From: Ilyomonas sp963847085
GTDB taxonomy: Bacteria; Bacteroidota; Bacteroidia; Chitinophagales; Chitinophagaceae
NCBI GenBank assembly: GCA_963847085.1
Contig: CAWJYO010000011.1
Coordinates: forward strand, 783,703 to 847,702
Direction of reading: 5' to 3'
DNA length: 64,000 nucleotides
Under the pieces are notes generated by a model. The model ran no database searches and was not told the DNA's origin. It saw only the letters and a list, made by a program, of their open reading frames with translations. Shown here in pieces: positions 7,911 through 16,822 of this stretch (positions are counted from its first letter, which is position 1; every line of letters begins with the position of its first letter). Position numbers and translations under genes: made by a program.

Positions 7911-9228
7911 GGCCCACATTATTTGCTGCAAATAATTTAAACGCGCTATAACAAATCCCGACGATCAAAAAATATATCAATGCCAATTCAAAATTATAGA
8001 TCACCATTGCAATAAATGAAACGACAGCAATGATCAATGCCACTATCGGAAACAGAGGATACAGCGGCACTTTAAAAGGTCGTTTTAAATCGGGTTCCTT
8101 TTTTCTCAGTCTTAACAAAGCAATCATCGAAATGATATATAATGTCAATGCACCAAATACTGAAATGGTGATGATCTCAGCAGTTCTACCTGTAAGCAAA
8201 GCTATAATACCGATGAGCATATTTACCAGCAATGCATTCGAAGGTGTTTGAAAACGGGGATGTATATTTTTTAAAAATGCAGGAGCAAATTTTACTCTGC
8301 CAAATTCAAATGTTGCTCTTCCGGCTACAAGAATAATTCCGTGAAAGGAAGCGACTAATCCAAACAACCCGATCGTGATGAGCAAATGATACATCACATG
8401 GTTATTGCCGATAACATGGCTTAGGGCTAAAGGCAGCGGCGAATCAGAAGTATTGCCATCACTTTTATAAACAATCGCTTCCCAACCCGCAACGCCTACC
8501 GAACTGATAAAAGTAAGTATGCACAGAATTACAAGCGTAAGAATCGCCGAACCAAAACCCAGCAACATGGTCTTTTGCGGATTGATTGCTTCTTCTGCAA
8601 CATTTGCTACTCCTTCAATAGCTAAGAAGAACCAGATAGCAAAAGGAATCGCCGCAAACACGCCACTCCAGCCGTTCGGAAATGCATTATGTTCCACATT
8701 TTTTACATCAAAATGCGGCAATGTGATTCCTGAGAATAACAACAACTCACCCACTGCAAAAATGGTGATCAGCAATTCAAAAACTGCTGCGGCTTTAACG
8801 CCATAAATATTCAGTGCGGTAAAAATTATATAGCTAAAGATCGCGATGGACAAAATAGGTAATTGAGGGAAAAATAAATTAAAATACGCGCCGATCGCAA
8901 ATGCAATTGCCGGAGGCGCAAAAATGAATTCTATGTTCTGCGCCATGCCTGCGATGAATCCCCAATCTTTTCCGAGTGCACGTGTTGCATAATCGAAGCC
9001 GCCGCCTGCTTTCGGTATTGCACATGCAAGTTCTGTGTAGCTGAATGTGAAAGTGACGTACAATATAATGATGAAGAATGTTGCGATCGCAAGACCTAAT
9101 GTTCCTCCTTCTTGCAATCCTAAATTCCAGCCGAAATACATTCCCGAGATCACATAACCTACGCCAAGTCCCCACAGCATCACAGGAGTGAGCGTTCGTT
9201 TTAATTCATTTGCAGAATTTGATGACAA
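7846..9228 (-). CDS. APC-superfamily permease, ethanolamine-permease type
   Basis: The product has 460 residues with about 12 hydrophobic segments. The N-terminus MLWGLGVGYVISGMYFGWN and the IPKAGGGFDYATRALGK segment are typical of the ethanolamine permease branch of the amino acid/polyamine/organocation superfamily. It would import the amine substrate for the neighbouring gamma-glutamyl ligase. The last 21 codons (after FAANNVG) are read from the inserted IS982 element, so the native C-terminal tail is lost, though the final membrane segment appears preserved. Other APC importers (putrescine, amino acids) remain possible. Confidence 0.88.
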   Translation of the reverse strand: MSSNSANELKRTLTPVMLWGLGVGYVISGMYFGWNLGLQEGGTLGLAIATFFIIILYVTFTFSYTELACAIPKAGGGFDYATRALGKDWGFIAGMAQNIEFIFAPPAIAFAIGAYFNLFFPQLPILSIAIFSYIIFTALNIYGVKAAAVFELLITIFAVGELLLFSGITLPHFDVKNVEHNAFPNGWSGVFAAIPFAIWFFLAIEGVANVAEEAINPQKTMLLGFGSAILTLVILCILTFISSVGVAGWEAIVYKSDGNTSDSPLPLALSHVIGNNHVMYHLLITIGLFGLVASFHGIILVAGRATFEFGRVKFAPAFLKNIHPRFQTPSNALLVNMLIGIIALLTGRTAEIITISVFGALTLYIISMIALLRLRKKEPDLKRPFKVPLYPLFPIVALIIAVVSFIAMVIYNFELALIYFLIVGICYSAFKLFAANNVGLINSSCELLHKLIKSKSDNKQ

Positions 9229-9298
9229 GGGAAAATATTTTTTGGTTAAAGATCATATTCTGAATTTAATTTTTGCCTTCAATAATTTTTATCTCTTA

Positions 9299-10183
9299 GA
9301 AGCCGTTTAAGATTTTAAAATCACAAGTCGTATAGAGGCAAGATAAAGCATTGCCTGACTGGATTGGGTAAGGCGTTCATAATCTTTAGAATTGCGCCTG
9401 TTGGTATCGAGCCAGGCAAAAGTTCTTTCTACGATCCAACGTTTAGGTAATATCCTAAACCGGTTCGTTTCACTACGTTTGACGATTTGCATATCAATTG
9501 AAAACATGTCTTTGATTCGCCCAATCACTTTGCCGCTATATCCTCCGTCTGCAAAGATTGTTTTGATGCAATGCCAGCTGCGGGTCAGCCATTTGATTAC
9601 CTCATCAGTTCCGTTTCGGTCTTGTGTAGCCGCATTCTGAATGACAACAGCCAGGATCAGTCCGAGCGTATCCACAACGATATGACGCTTCCTTCCCTTT
9701 ACTTTTTTGCCGGCATCAAAACCCCGGCTTTCACCTCCTACAAGCGTTGTCTTAACAGACTCTGCATCTATGATAGCTGCAGAGGGTTCCGTTTTCCTGC
9801 CTTCTTGTTTGCGTATCTTTTCTACCAGTCTTTGCTGTATCTGTTCCAGGGTTCCATCCCGTTTCCAGCGGCTGAAGTAAAAATAAACCGTCTGCCATTT
9901 GGGATAATCCTGCGGTAGCATCCGCCACTGGCAGCCTTTTTTTACGAGGTAAAAGACAGCATTGAAAAGAACTCTGTAACTGTACTTGCGCTTTCTTTTG
10001 TCTTTGACATAACCTTCAATAACTTGCCATTGGCTGTCACTCAGATCGGTTGGATATTTTGTTGTCATGTTCTTGCATTTGTAGTTGTTTACAAGAAACA
10101 CAACTTTGCCTGACCTTTTGCTGCGACAGCCTTCTTTAACTTCTCCCTATACAAAATCCGTCTCTCAAATCTTAAACAGCTTC
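9299..10183 (-). mobile_element. IS5-family insertion sequence with TTA target duplication
   Basis: The 885-bp element begins GAAGCCGTTTAAGATTT (9299) and ends with the complement of GAAGCTGTTTAAGATTT (10183), one mismatch in 17. It is flanked by direct TTA copies at 9296-9298 and 10184-10186. The 3-bp TNA duplication, size and transposase fit the IS1031/IS427-like part of the IS5 family. It was inserted at the edge of a zinc-ribbon transposase fragment and lies just upstream of the permease start, where it could affect expression of the catabolic cluster. Confidence 0.9.
9307..10101 (-). CDS. IS5-family transposase
   Basis: The product has up to 264 residues; the more likely start is the internal ATG at 10068 (MTTKYPTDLSDSQW), giving about 253. 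The N-terminal DUF4096-type domain (YPTDLSDSQWQVIEGYV, GCQWRMLPQDYPKWQTVY) is followed by a DDE_Tnp_1 core: AAIIDAESVKT with the first Asp, TIFADGGYSG with the second, and WIVERTFAWLDTNRR with the catalytic Glu. No frame break is seen, so the element may be active. Confidence 0.93.
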   Translation of the reverse strand: MFLVNNYKCKNMTTKYPTDLSDSQWQVIEGYVKDKRKRKYSYRVLFNAVFYLVKKGCQWRMLPQDYPKWQTVYFYFSRWKRDGTLEQIQQRLVEKIRKQEGRKTEPSAAIIDAESVKTTLVGGESRGFDAGKKVKGRKRHIVVDTLGLILAVVIQNAATQDRNGTDEVIKWLTRSWHCIKTIFADGGYSGKVIGRIKDMFSIDMQIVKRSETNRFRILPKRWIVERTFAWLDTNRRNSKDYERLTQSSQAMLYLASIRLVILKS

Positions 10184-10186
10184 TTA

Positions 10187-10323
10187 GACGCTGCTGAGGA
10201 GCACTTCTGGTAAACAATACCCCACAATTGTTGCATTTAAATCTTTGCTTACTTCCACGCTTGCCCCACCTGATCACTGACAAAGAACCGCAAGCCCGGC
10301 ACCGCTTTTTTACTACTGTTCAT
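10187..10323 (-). pseudogene. zinc-ribbon transposase N-terminal fragment, cut at the IS5 insertion
   Basis: Reading leftward from about 10310, the frame KKRCRACGSLSVIRWGKRG continues as KQRFKCNNCGVLFTRS and holds a Cys4 zinc ribbon (CxxC ... CxxC) typical of IS1249/IS256-like transposase N-termini. An ATG at 10321-10323 is in another frame, so an indel has probably occurred near the start. The frame is cut by the IS5 element at 10184. Sequence beyond the far IS end does not continue the gene, so it was already truncated or lost material during rearrangement. Confidence 0.6.
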
Positions 10324-10420
10324 AAAACAAAAAAGATTTACTGAAACCATTTTCAGTAAACTTCCTTCAAACCCTTAACAATATTGCCTCCCAAAAGATT
10401 TTACCAACCATTCTTGAGTA

Positions 10421-10579
10421 TTATACCATGTTTGGAGGACAGAACATATTAAGTGGACCTTCGCCCCTCAGATATTTATAACGTCCTGTTCCGCTGGTAA
10501 TCTTCCAATTTCCGGTCATATTGACTACTGAGAAATGCATGTTCAGGTTAAAAGTCCCTTCCGGTGCAGTAGTAGTATA
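10421..10579 (-). pseudogene. C-terminal remnant of an unidentified protein
   Basis: An open frame of 52 codons without a proper start ends with TAA at 10421-10423. It includes the segments FNLNMHFSVVNMTGNWKI and TSGTGRYKYLRGEGPLN. The GTGxYxxLRGxG pattern resembles the last strands of small secreted allene-oxide-cyclase-like barrels, but this is only a resemblance. It lies directly downstream of the SusD gene, so it may be what is left of the next gene of that operon after IS-driven deletion. Confidence 0.4.
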
Positions 10580-10587
10580 TTAAAAGC

Positions 10588-12135
10588 TTATTTCGCATCC
10601 CACCACATCCTGCTGGTTAGCTGATCGCCTCCGTTTAGATTGGCAACAGCAGCATTATAATTAGTCGCATTGGTAATTTTTTGACTGGGTGGATATTCCA
10701 GTCTCCGTGGCATAGTGCCGCCGGTTACATTGCCGGGATAGTTGGTTGGCGTCAATACAGGATAGCCTGTTCTTCGCCAGTTGTTCCACGCTTCATATTC
10801 ATTCATAATTGTGCATGCCCAAAATTGCGTGTTTATTTGGTTGAGTCCATCAGCGTCATTGTAAGGATGTGCAGCAAGATATGCCTGCGCATCATTATCA
10901 CTTATAGCGGCGGCATCACCATAAACAGCTAATTGTGTAATAGCTGCCCGTACCCCATTGTTATAATGCATTTCGGCATTACCAATACCCCATCTTTTTG
11001 CCGCATCAGCCAGCAGAAACTCCGACTCGGCATAAGTTAATACCAGATCGGGTGCTTCATTGTTTAGTATAATATCACTTAACCTTGAATACCCCTGCAT
11101 ACCAGCGGAGGGGAAGTCAGGTTTCTTGGTAATGTCAAGATCAGGCCTGTTACCCCCTACAATATAGCCGGGGGGCAAACCGATCTGGCTACCCGGATCG
11201 CGGTCACCTGTTGCAAATATCCATGATACTACCGGCAGCCTGGGATCGGCATTATCCTTCAAAAAATGGATGTATGTGCTGCATAACTTTAGGTCTGCAC
11301 TATCCTGCCCATAAATACTCCACGCGTCACGGTTTTGCGTTACATTATTGCCAGCCTGATGTTGAACAATTGCATTGTCATCATTGCTTTGCATAGTTTG
11401 CCCTTCCACTTTTTTTACGTAATCCTGTGCTGTAGTCGGATCAACTTTAGTTAAACGCATAGCCATACGTAACAATAGGGTGTTACCAAATCTCTTCCAT
11501 TCACTTATCTGGTCATTCGCTGCCGCATAGAACACATCCCCAGTTGGTTTGTCTGCATTTTCATCAAGACTGTCTGTTGCTTCAGAAATCTCTTTGAACA
11601 GATCAGTATAAATATCCTGTTGCTTATCATATACGGGTGTATAGATGCGCTGATAATAACCAAGCCCCGCCTGTGAATAAGGAACATCGCCATACAGATC
11701 TGTGATTCTTTCAAACACAAGCGATTTCATTATACGCGCCATTTGATGAAGGTTTTGGTACTGCGGTTTATTCAATGTAAGCTGGTAAAGCTCCACTACA
11801 GGCTGCACCTGGTAGATGTAAGAATGATCGAAATAAACACCAAAGCCACCCACATTGTTCAAGTATTTATCGCCCGAATAAAATGAGGTATTGGTAGAAG
11901 CCGTATGCTGAATAAAGCCTCCCAGTTCTCCCCATTTAACGTACCAGTTCTCTGCACCAAAATCTGTACTGCCGGTGTACATCAATTGAACTGTGGTTAA
12001 TAAAAGATTCGGGTCATATTCATCAGCGGTAATAGCAGTGGGGTTTTTGTTTGCATTATTAAGTTCTTTGCTGCAGGATACAACAGCCACCATCAAAATA
12101 ACGGATGCGATTATATAAAAAGATTGGCATTTCAT
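10588..12135 (-). CDS. SusD/RagB-family nutrient-binding lipoprotein
   Basis: The product has 515 residues with a lipoprotein signal peptide (lipobox VAVVSC, then SKELNN). The body matches the SusD-like_2/RagB outer-membrane lipoproteins: TPR-like N-terminal helices (QMARIMKSLVFERITDLYGDVPYS), a middle YSRLSDIILNN region, and the C-terminal WNNWRRTGYPVL block. Together with the upstream SusC it would form a lidded outer-membrane importer. The pair stands alone: no hydrolase, sensor or surface-binding protein is adjacent, and the downstream side is broken by mobile elements, so the ligand cannot be told. Confidence 0.92.
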   Translation of the reverse strand: MKCQSFYIIASVILMVAVVSCSKELNNANKNPTAITADEYDPNLLLTTVQLMYTGSTDFGAENWYVKWGELGGFIQHTASTNTSFYSGDKYLNNVGGFGVYFDHSYIYQVQPVVELYQLTLNKPQYQNLHQMARIMKSLVFERITDLYGDVPYSQAGLGYYQRIYTPVYDKQQDIYTDLFKEISEATDSLDENADKPTGDVFYAAANDQISEWKRFGNTLLLRMAMRLTKVDPTTAQDYVKKVEGQTMQSNDDNAIVQHQAGNNVTQNRDAWSIYGQDSADLKLCSTYIHFLKDNADPRLPVVSWIFATGDRDPGSQIGLPPGYIVGGNRPDLDITKKPDFPSAGMQGYSRLSDIILNNEAPDLVLTYAESEFLLADAAKRWGIGNAEMHYNNGVRAAITQLAVYGDAAAISDNDAQAYLAAHPYNDADGLNQINTQFWACTIMNEYEAWNNWRRTGYPVLTPTNYPGNVTGGTMPRRLEYPPSQKITNATNYNAAVANLNGGDQLTSRMWWDAK

Positions 12136-12161
12136 ACAAATAGACTTTTCTTGTTTACTGT

Positions 12162-15100
12162 TTAGAATTTAATATTAAGATTAAATCCCATGGTACGGGA
12201 GTAAGGAACCTGTGCCGATTCGAGTCCCAGAGAGTAAATGGAACTCGAATAGCTGGATTCGGGGTCTATATTCGGTATATGCTTCATAATGGTGAATACA
12301 TTTCTTGTCACAAAACTTAACCTTGCTCCCTGTACTTTATTATGAAACCATTTAGCAGGAAAATCATAACCAAAAATGATTTGCCTGAATTTGATGAAGC
12401 TTGCATCATATACGAACATACCCTGGTTGGCATTAGCCCAGTTGCTATAATATTGTGAAGGGGCATCTCCTTCGGTGCCGTACGTTTTATCGCGGCCAGG
12501 TACTGTTTCTTTTGCAAGCCCCTGCACGTATGCTACAAAGTTTGTATTGGAAAAGACTTTGCCGCCAAATTTCCCATCAATCAAGAATGATAAAATAAAA
12601 TGCCCATACTTGAAACTATTGTTCAAGCCCGCAGTCCACGGGCTTATTGCTGCCCCAAAATCTTTAGGTACTGCACTTGCAGGGTCTGGTGCACCATGAG
12701 CAGGGTTAATAACAGTCTTTCCATTATCATCTGTCGCCGGTGTCAAAGCAATGATTTGTAGAGGTGTTTTGCCAACTATCTGTTGTATATGTGCAATAGA
12801 ACCCCAATCGGGTGTAGCAGAACCGAGCGTTATGTAAGACAAATCACCCAGCGATAATACTTTACCGGCTGTATAGCTACCATTAAAATCAACATTCCAA
12901 GTAAATTTCTTGGCGATTAGAGGCGTTCCACCCAATGCAAGTTCAATACCATCATAACGGAGATTACCTACATTAAGTAATGCAGTATTATAGCCTGATG
13001 TATAATCTATGCTAACAGGCACAATATCATTGATAACTTTTTTCTGGTACAGCGCCAGGTCAAGCCGTATCCTGTTTTTGAAGAAGTTCATTTCACTACC
13101 AATCTCCACTTCTTTTCTGGAAGAAGGCTTTAACGCACTGTTGGGAACCTGCGTACTGCCCGGCTGTCCCAACAGGAAATGTACCATTCGGAACCTCCAG
13201 CGTTCCCTGTACACCATAAGTTTGCAGAGTTTGATACGGCCCATCAGCTTCACCACCAACATCAGCATAACTCAACCTTAATTTTCCAAGATCCATGTTC
13301 GGAATATGCAACAATTCAGAAAAAACAAACGAACTGCTTACCGATGGATAGAGATAATTCTTTTTACCAGGTGATAAAGTGGAATACCAGTCATTACGGC
13401 CAGTAATAGTAAGGTATAAAAACTTTTTATACTCAAGGTCTGCACTGCCATATATAGATTGATATTCCGAATGGAATAGACCGTATCCTAATACTTTATT
13501 TTCAAGATTACCTATATTGTATAAGAAAGGAATAGCAAAGTCTTGACCCGAGGCCGTAACATATTCCTGAGAGGATTTCCTGTAGTTAGCTCCTGCCAGT
13601 ACATTAAGCGAAAAATCCTTAGCGAACGCAAAGTTTTTACCGGCAGTTACATCAATATTTATTTCTGTCTGCTTTACATTTTGTTCAGACATGTCTCCGT
13701 TAATTCCCTGGTCATCAAGATAACCAGTGCCAATTGGCTCTATGTTAGTATTACGGTCATTCACATAATCATCAGCCACCTGTGCCCCTATAAAAAAGCC
13801 ATTATCAAAAGTGTATTTTAAATTAGCTGAGCTGATGAGCCGGTTACGGTGAATAGCACCCTTAAATTTATAAGCGGCAAAATAAGGATTGGTAGTATAT
13901 ACATCACCAAAAGGATTTAGCTCGTGCCCATTGGCAGTTGTGCCATTGCCATTTGCACCAGCCAGGGTCACTATGTTTATATTAGGTGGAACAAACATAG
14001 GTCCCCAGTTGAGATTACCTACCGCGTCCGCGACATTAGGCGCATTCTTGGTGTATTCTGTAATATACTGAGCAGAAATATCCAGTGATAAACGCTTTGC
14101 AAAATTCAGCTGTGTTGACTGTGCGAAAGTTTGCCGGTAGAGCCCTGCATCGGGTACATAACTATTATCATTAAGATCGCTGAATGATATACGTGTAGCG
14201 CCAACATCTCCAAAACTTTTGCTGAACGATATTGTATTGGTTGCCGCCTGCCCCTGCTTGTAAAAGCGGTTTAAATTGCCCTTTGCCACCGCTGCATAAG
14301 GTCTTGAAACCCCATCAAACTGAATAAGAGGCGAACCATCAAGCGGCGCGCCCCAGCTTGATTCCATTGACCCTAACGCATCAGAAGCACTAATGGGTTT
14401 AGCCCCATTATACCCTTGTCCGTATACTTTTTGAAAATCTGTTTCATCAATTACATTTTCTAAAACGTAATTGGAATTGATTTCAATACCGATCCCCCGG
14501 CCGCTTTTACCTTTTTTTGTAGTAATCAGTACCACGCCATTTGCACCGCGATACCCATAGAGAGCGGTAGCAGCAGCACCTTTTAATACTGATATAGTTT
14601 CAATATCATCAGGGTTAATATCACCAATACCATCACCCCCATCTTTGCCGCCATACCCCGTTTGTACATCTGTTGTTGCATAATTATTATTCACTAAGGG
14701 AATACCATTCAATACATATAGCGGCTGATTATTGCCCGTCATGGAAGTGATACCACGTATCACCACATTGGAAGCACTGTTTGGACCGGCGCCTACACCG
14801 CTTACATTTACACCGGCAATACGCCCTTCAAGACTATTTACAAAACTGTTATCGCGTGCTTCTGTAACACTTTCGCCTTTTACTTCACTTACTGAATAAC
14901 CCAAAGCACGCCTTTGCTTGGTAATGCCCAAAGCAGTTACTACCACATCATGCAGTGCGCCTGATGTTGCAGTCATTATAACATCAATTGTTGTTTGCGT
15001 ACCTACTTTTACCTCCGCATTGCTGTAGCCAACATAAGAAAAAACAAGCACATCATTATCATCTGCATTGATGGAATAAGTGCCATCCTGACTTGTGGCA

Positions 15101-15306
15101 GCAGTTTTCTTTCCCTTTACAGTAATGCTGACCGACGCAAGCAGCTTACCGGTTGCGGAGTCTGTAACCCTGCCTGAAATTGTTTTTTCAGGCAATTCTC
15201 TTATACTGCCAACGGCATGTAAAACACTCATGAGAATAAATAGTGTAGTAAGTAAAATTGAAAAAATGCCTTTAGGCATAACAATCATTTTTGTATAACT
15301 ATTCAT
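12162..15306 (-). CDS. SusC/RagA-family TonB-dependent receptor, one frameshift
   Basis: The expected protein has about 1048 residues. It shows a signal peptide, a CarboxypepD_reg-like domain (ISGRVTDSATGKLLASVSI), the plug domain (VVVTALGITKQRRALGYSV, NQPLYVLNGIPLV, then KGAAATALYGYRGANGV), and a 22-strand barrel ending in the usual aromatic C-terminus (MGFNLNIKF). The frame shifts once between about 13,160 and 13,200. Upstream codons read VPNGTFPVGTAGQ, while the family-like continuation LGQPGSTQVPNSALKPSSR is one base off. The total length is 3145 bases, consistent with a single extra base, so a sequencing error or a recent inactivating indel is likely. It is followed 26 bases later by its SusD partner. 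Confidence 0.9.
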
Positions 15307-15455
15307 AACTGGTCAGTTAAGGTTAATTATTAACGTAGCAGAATTATAATATGCGATATTATTAATTTTTAAGTGTCCGAATCTCTTTTTGTTTCAACAA
15401 ATGGTTTATAATTTGAAAAACAAGAGGACAGGGGGCAACTTGAGGCAACATTCTT

Positions 15456-15505
15456 CCGCTTCTTAGTAAAAAATTAAAGCTCATTATCTTTTTACTAAGA
15501 AGCGG
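15456..15505. repeat. perfect 17-bp inverted repeat, 16-base loop
   Basis: CCGCTTCTTAGTAAAAA at 15456-15472 is exactly complementary to 15489-15505. It lies 150 bases upstream of the SusC start in a gene-free stretch. It could be a bidirectional terminator-like hairpin, a regulator binding site, or the ends of a tiny excised element. Nothing in the sequence decides between these. Confidence 0.7.
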
Positions 15506-15664
15506 ATGAAATTCACTCTGCTGCTGAATAAAATGATTATTTGGATGAATTGAAATCCAAGGAAACAGACCTGCCCAATGAATTACAGGTTGCTTTTAAT
15601 TGTACCATGAAGGAATTGAAATATAATTATGGCAAACAGCGCATCCCATGACACCCGCTTTTAA

Positions 15665-15787
15665 TTATACCATATAAAGCCTTTCCTGAGATGGGTCAGG
15701 ATTCGATTTCAAAGCGGAAAGCTCAACAATACGGTCCTGTTGAGGATCTGGGACTGTTGTCTCTAAATCAAAGAAAATCAATGGTCT
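15665..15787 (-). pseudogene. relic of a DnaQ-like 3'-5' exonuclease N-terminus
   Basis: The minus strand reads RPLIFFDLETT, then DRIVELSALKSNPD, ending in TAA at 15665-15667, with an in-frame TAG just upstream of the Arg. FFDLETT followed by DRIVELS is the first exonuclease motif (DxE) of DEDDh enzymes such as the DNA polymerase III epsilon family. Only about 40 codons survive. The rest of the gap (15307-15455 and 15506-15664) holds no convincing gene. A plus-strand stretch near 15,520-15,650 (DYLDELKSKETDLPNELQ) looks protein-like but has no recognisable start. Confidence 0.55.
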
Positions 15788-15939
15788 CTATAAAGTGATA
15801 TCAACACCAGAGCGTAGCCCTGATAGTTGTGCTTGGTTCATAATAAGTAAGGCTAAAATAGGATTCAACGGTAAGAAGTGCTAAAGAAGGATATTCAAAG
15901 TATCTATAACCTCTTGTAGCTGTTGTATCGCGTTTTGGC

Positions 15940-16140
15940 TGTTTGTATGTGTTGGTAGAAAGGCAGTAGCGCCTGCGTCCGAAAGGAAGCGTTAGCCGTG
16001 CCGGTCGTAACGGCACTGTAGTAGAAGGCGGGTTCGAGTGCCTGCCAGGACACCCTTGCCCGAATGGGGGCTGTCGGAACTCTGCAAGCCGTGTGACAAA
16101 CTGAAGAGAGCTAACGGAGTACCCGAAGGGCATGGCAGCT
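15940..16140 (+). ncRNA. candidate structured RNA or decayed element, GC-rich block
   Basis: About 200 bases are clearly richer in G and C than the AT-rich surroundings. They contain nested complementary segments: GTGCCG with CGGCAC (15998-16015), CGTTAGC at 15990-15996 with GCTAACG at 16110-16116, and a CTTGC/GCAAG pair near 16,054 and 16,084. The antisense strand is open for 115 codons (15801-16148), but that product has no recognisable domain and a very biased composition, as expected opposite a structured RNA. No known RNA class (tmRNA, RNase P, group II intron domain V) was recognised. It may be a retron- or intron-like remnant. Confidence 0.3.
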
Positions 16141-16246
16141 AAAAACAAACCATCAAAGAAACATTAGACTTCTTGTTTTTTGCTGGCACCGTTTGGCGCA
16201 TCGGCGTGCTGACGGCAGCCGGAGAGAGACCTTATTACCTTGCAGC

Positions 16247-16393
16247 ATGAGTCTTGCTGATGTGAGAATTATTAATGCCTATATTTATTCTGAAACTGAA
16301 AACGAAGCCAAGCAGAAAGCAAGTGCTATGAGGAACGAGTGGCTTTTGCTACGGGAAGCCTATAATACATGTGAAAAAATATTCGCACCTTAA
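16247..16393 (+). CDS. small hypothetical protein, uncertain
   Basis: ATG at 16247 opens a 48-codon frame (SLADVRIINAYIYSETENEA, later RNEWLLLREAYNTCEKIF) with a helix-rich, normal-looking composition. The frame can be extended upstream to 16193, but the extension is Arg-rich and lies in the GC-rich block. It could be the C-terminal remnant of a longer gene. No family is recognised. Confidence 0.25.
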   Translation: MSLADVRIINAYIYSETENEAKQKASAMRNEWLLLREAYNTCEKIFAP

Positions 16394-16594
16394 AGAATCG
16401 TCTGGCAAAAGTATCTTCATGTGAACAAAACACAATGGTATTTATAGCCATTTTGCAAAATGGAAAGGTTTACTGCTTCATAATATCTCTTATTATAATT
16501 AATGATAAGATAATAATAAAAGTACAATCTGGTTAAGCTCTGCTTTGTAATATTAAATATAGAAGCTTGAAAACAAGTCAATAGATATAGAACC

Positions 16595-16822
16595 ATGTTT
16601 GAGGAACAAATCAAGAAATGGCAGGAAAGCTTTGACGCATTCTTAGACAGAACTCATCCTGACATAAAAGAATTGTTTAATGAGCACATCCTATATACAC
16701 CGGATAAGAATAACCAGATACACCCACAAATTTTTCAGCTTAAGAAAGCATATGCCACGAAAGAACAAATTCAAAAAATGAATGAAGTCTTTGATGATTA
16801 CCTTAAGAACAATTCTATTTAA
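16595..16822 (+). CDS. small hypothetical protein
   Basis: A 75-residue, charged, helix-rich soluble protein (MFEEQIKKWQESFDAFLDRT, with a C-terminal KMNEVFDDYLKNN). No signal peptide, membrane segment or family was recognised. It stands alone in a gene-poor stretch. The following spacer (16823-17257) shows no gene, only an AT-rich sequence ending in a palindrome. Real coding is supported by composition and start context but not by homology that I can recall. Confidence 0.5.
   Translation: MFEEQIKKWQESFDAFLDRTHPDIKELFNEHILYTPDKNNQIHPQIFQLKKAYATKEQIQKMNEVFDDYLKNNSI

Noticed and set aside
12162..13268. Separate gene for the C-terminal part of the first SusC
   Set aside because: Its first 35 residues are out-of-frame sequence of the receptor; the remainder continues the barrel after one base shift.
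15801..16148. 115-codon minus-strand frame as a protein gene
   Set aside because: Pro/Arg/Leu-biased, no domain, lies opposite a GC-rich block with RNA-like pairing; more likely an antisense artefact.
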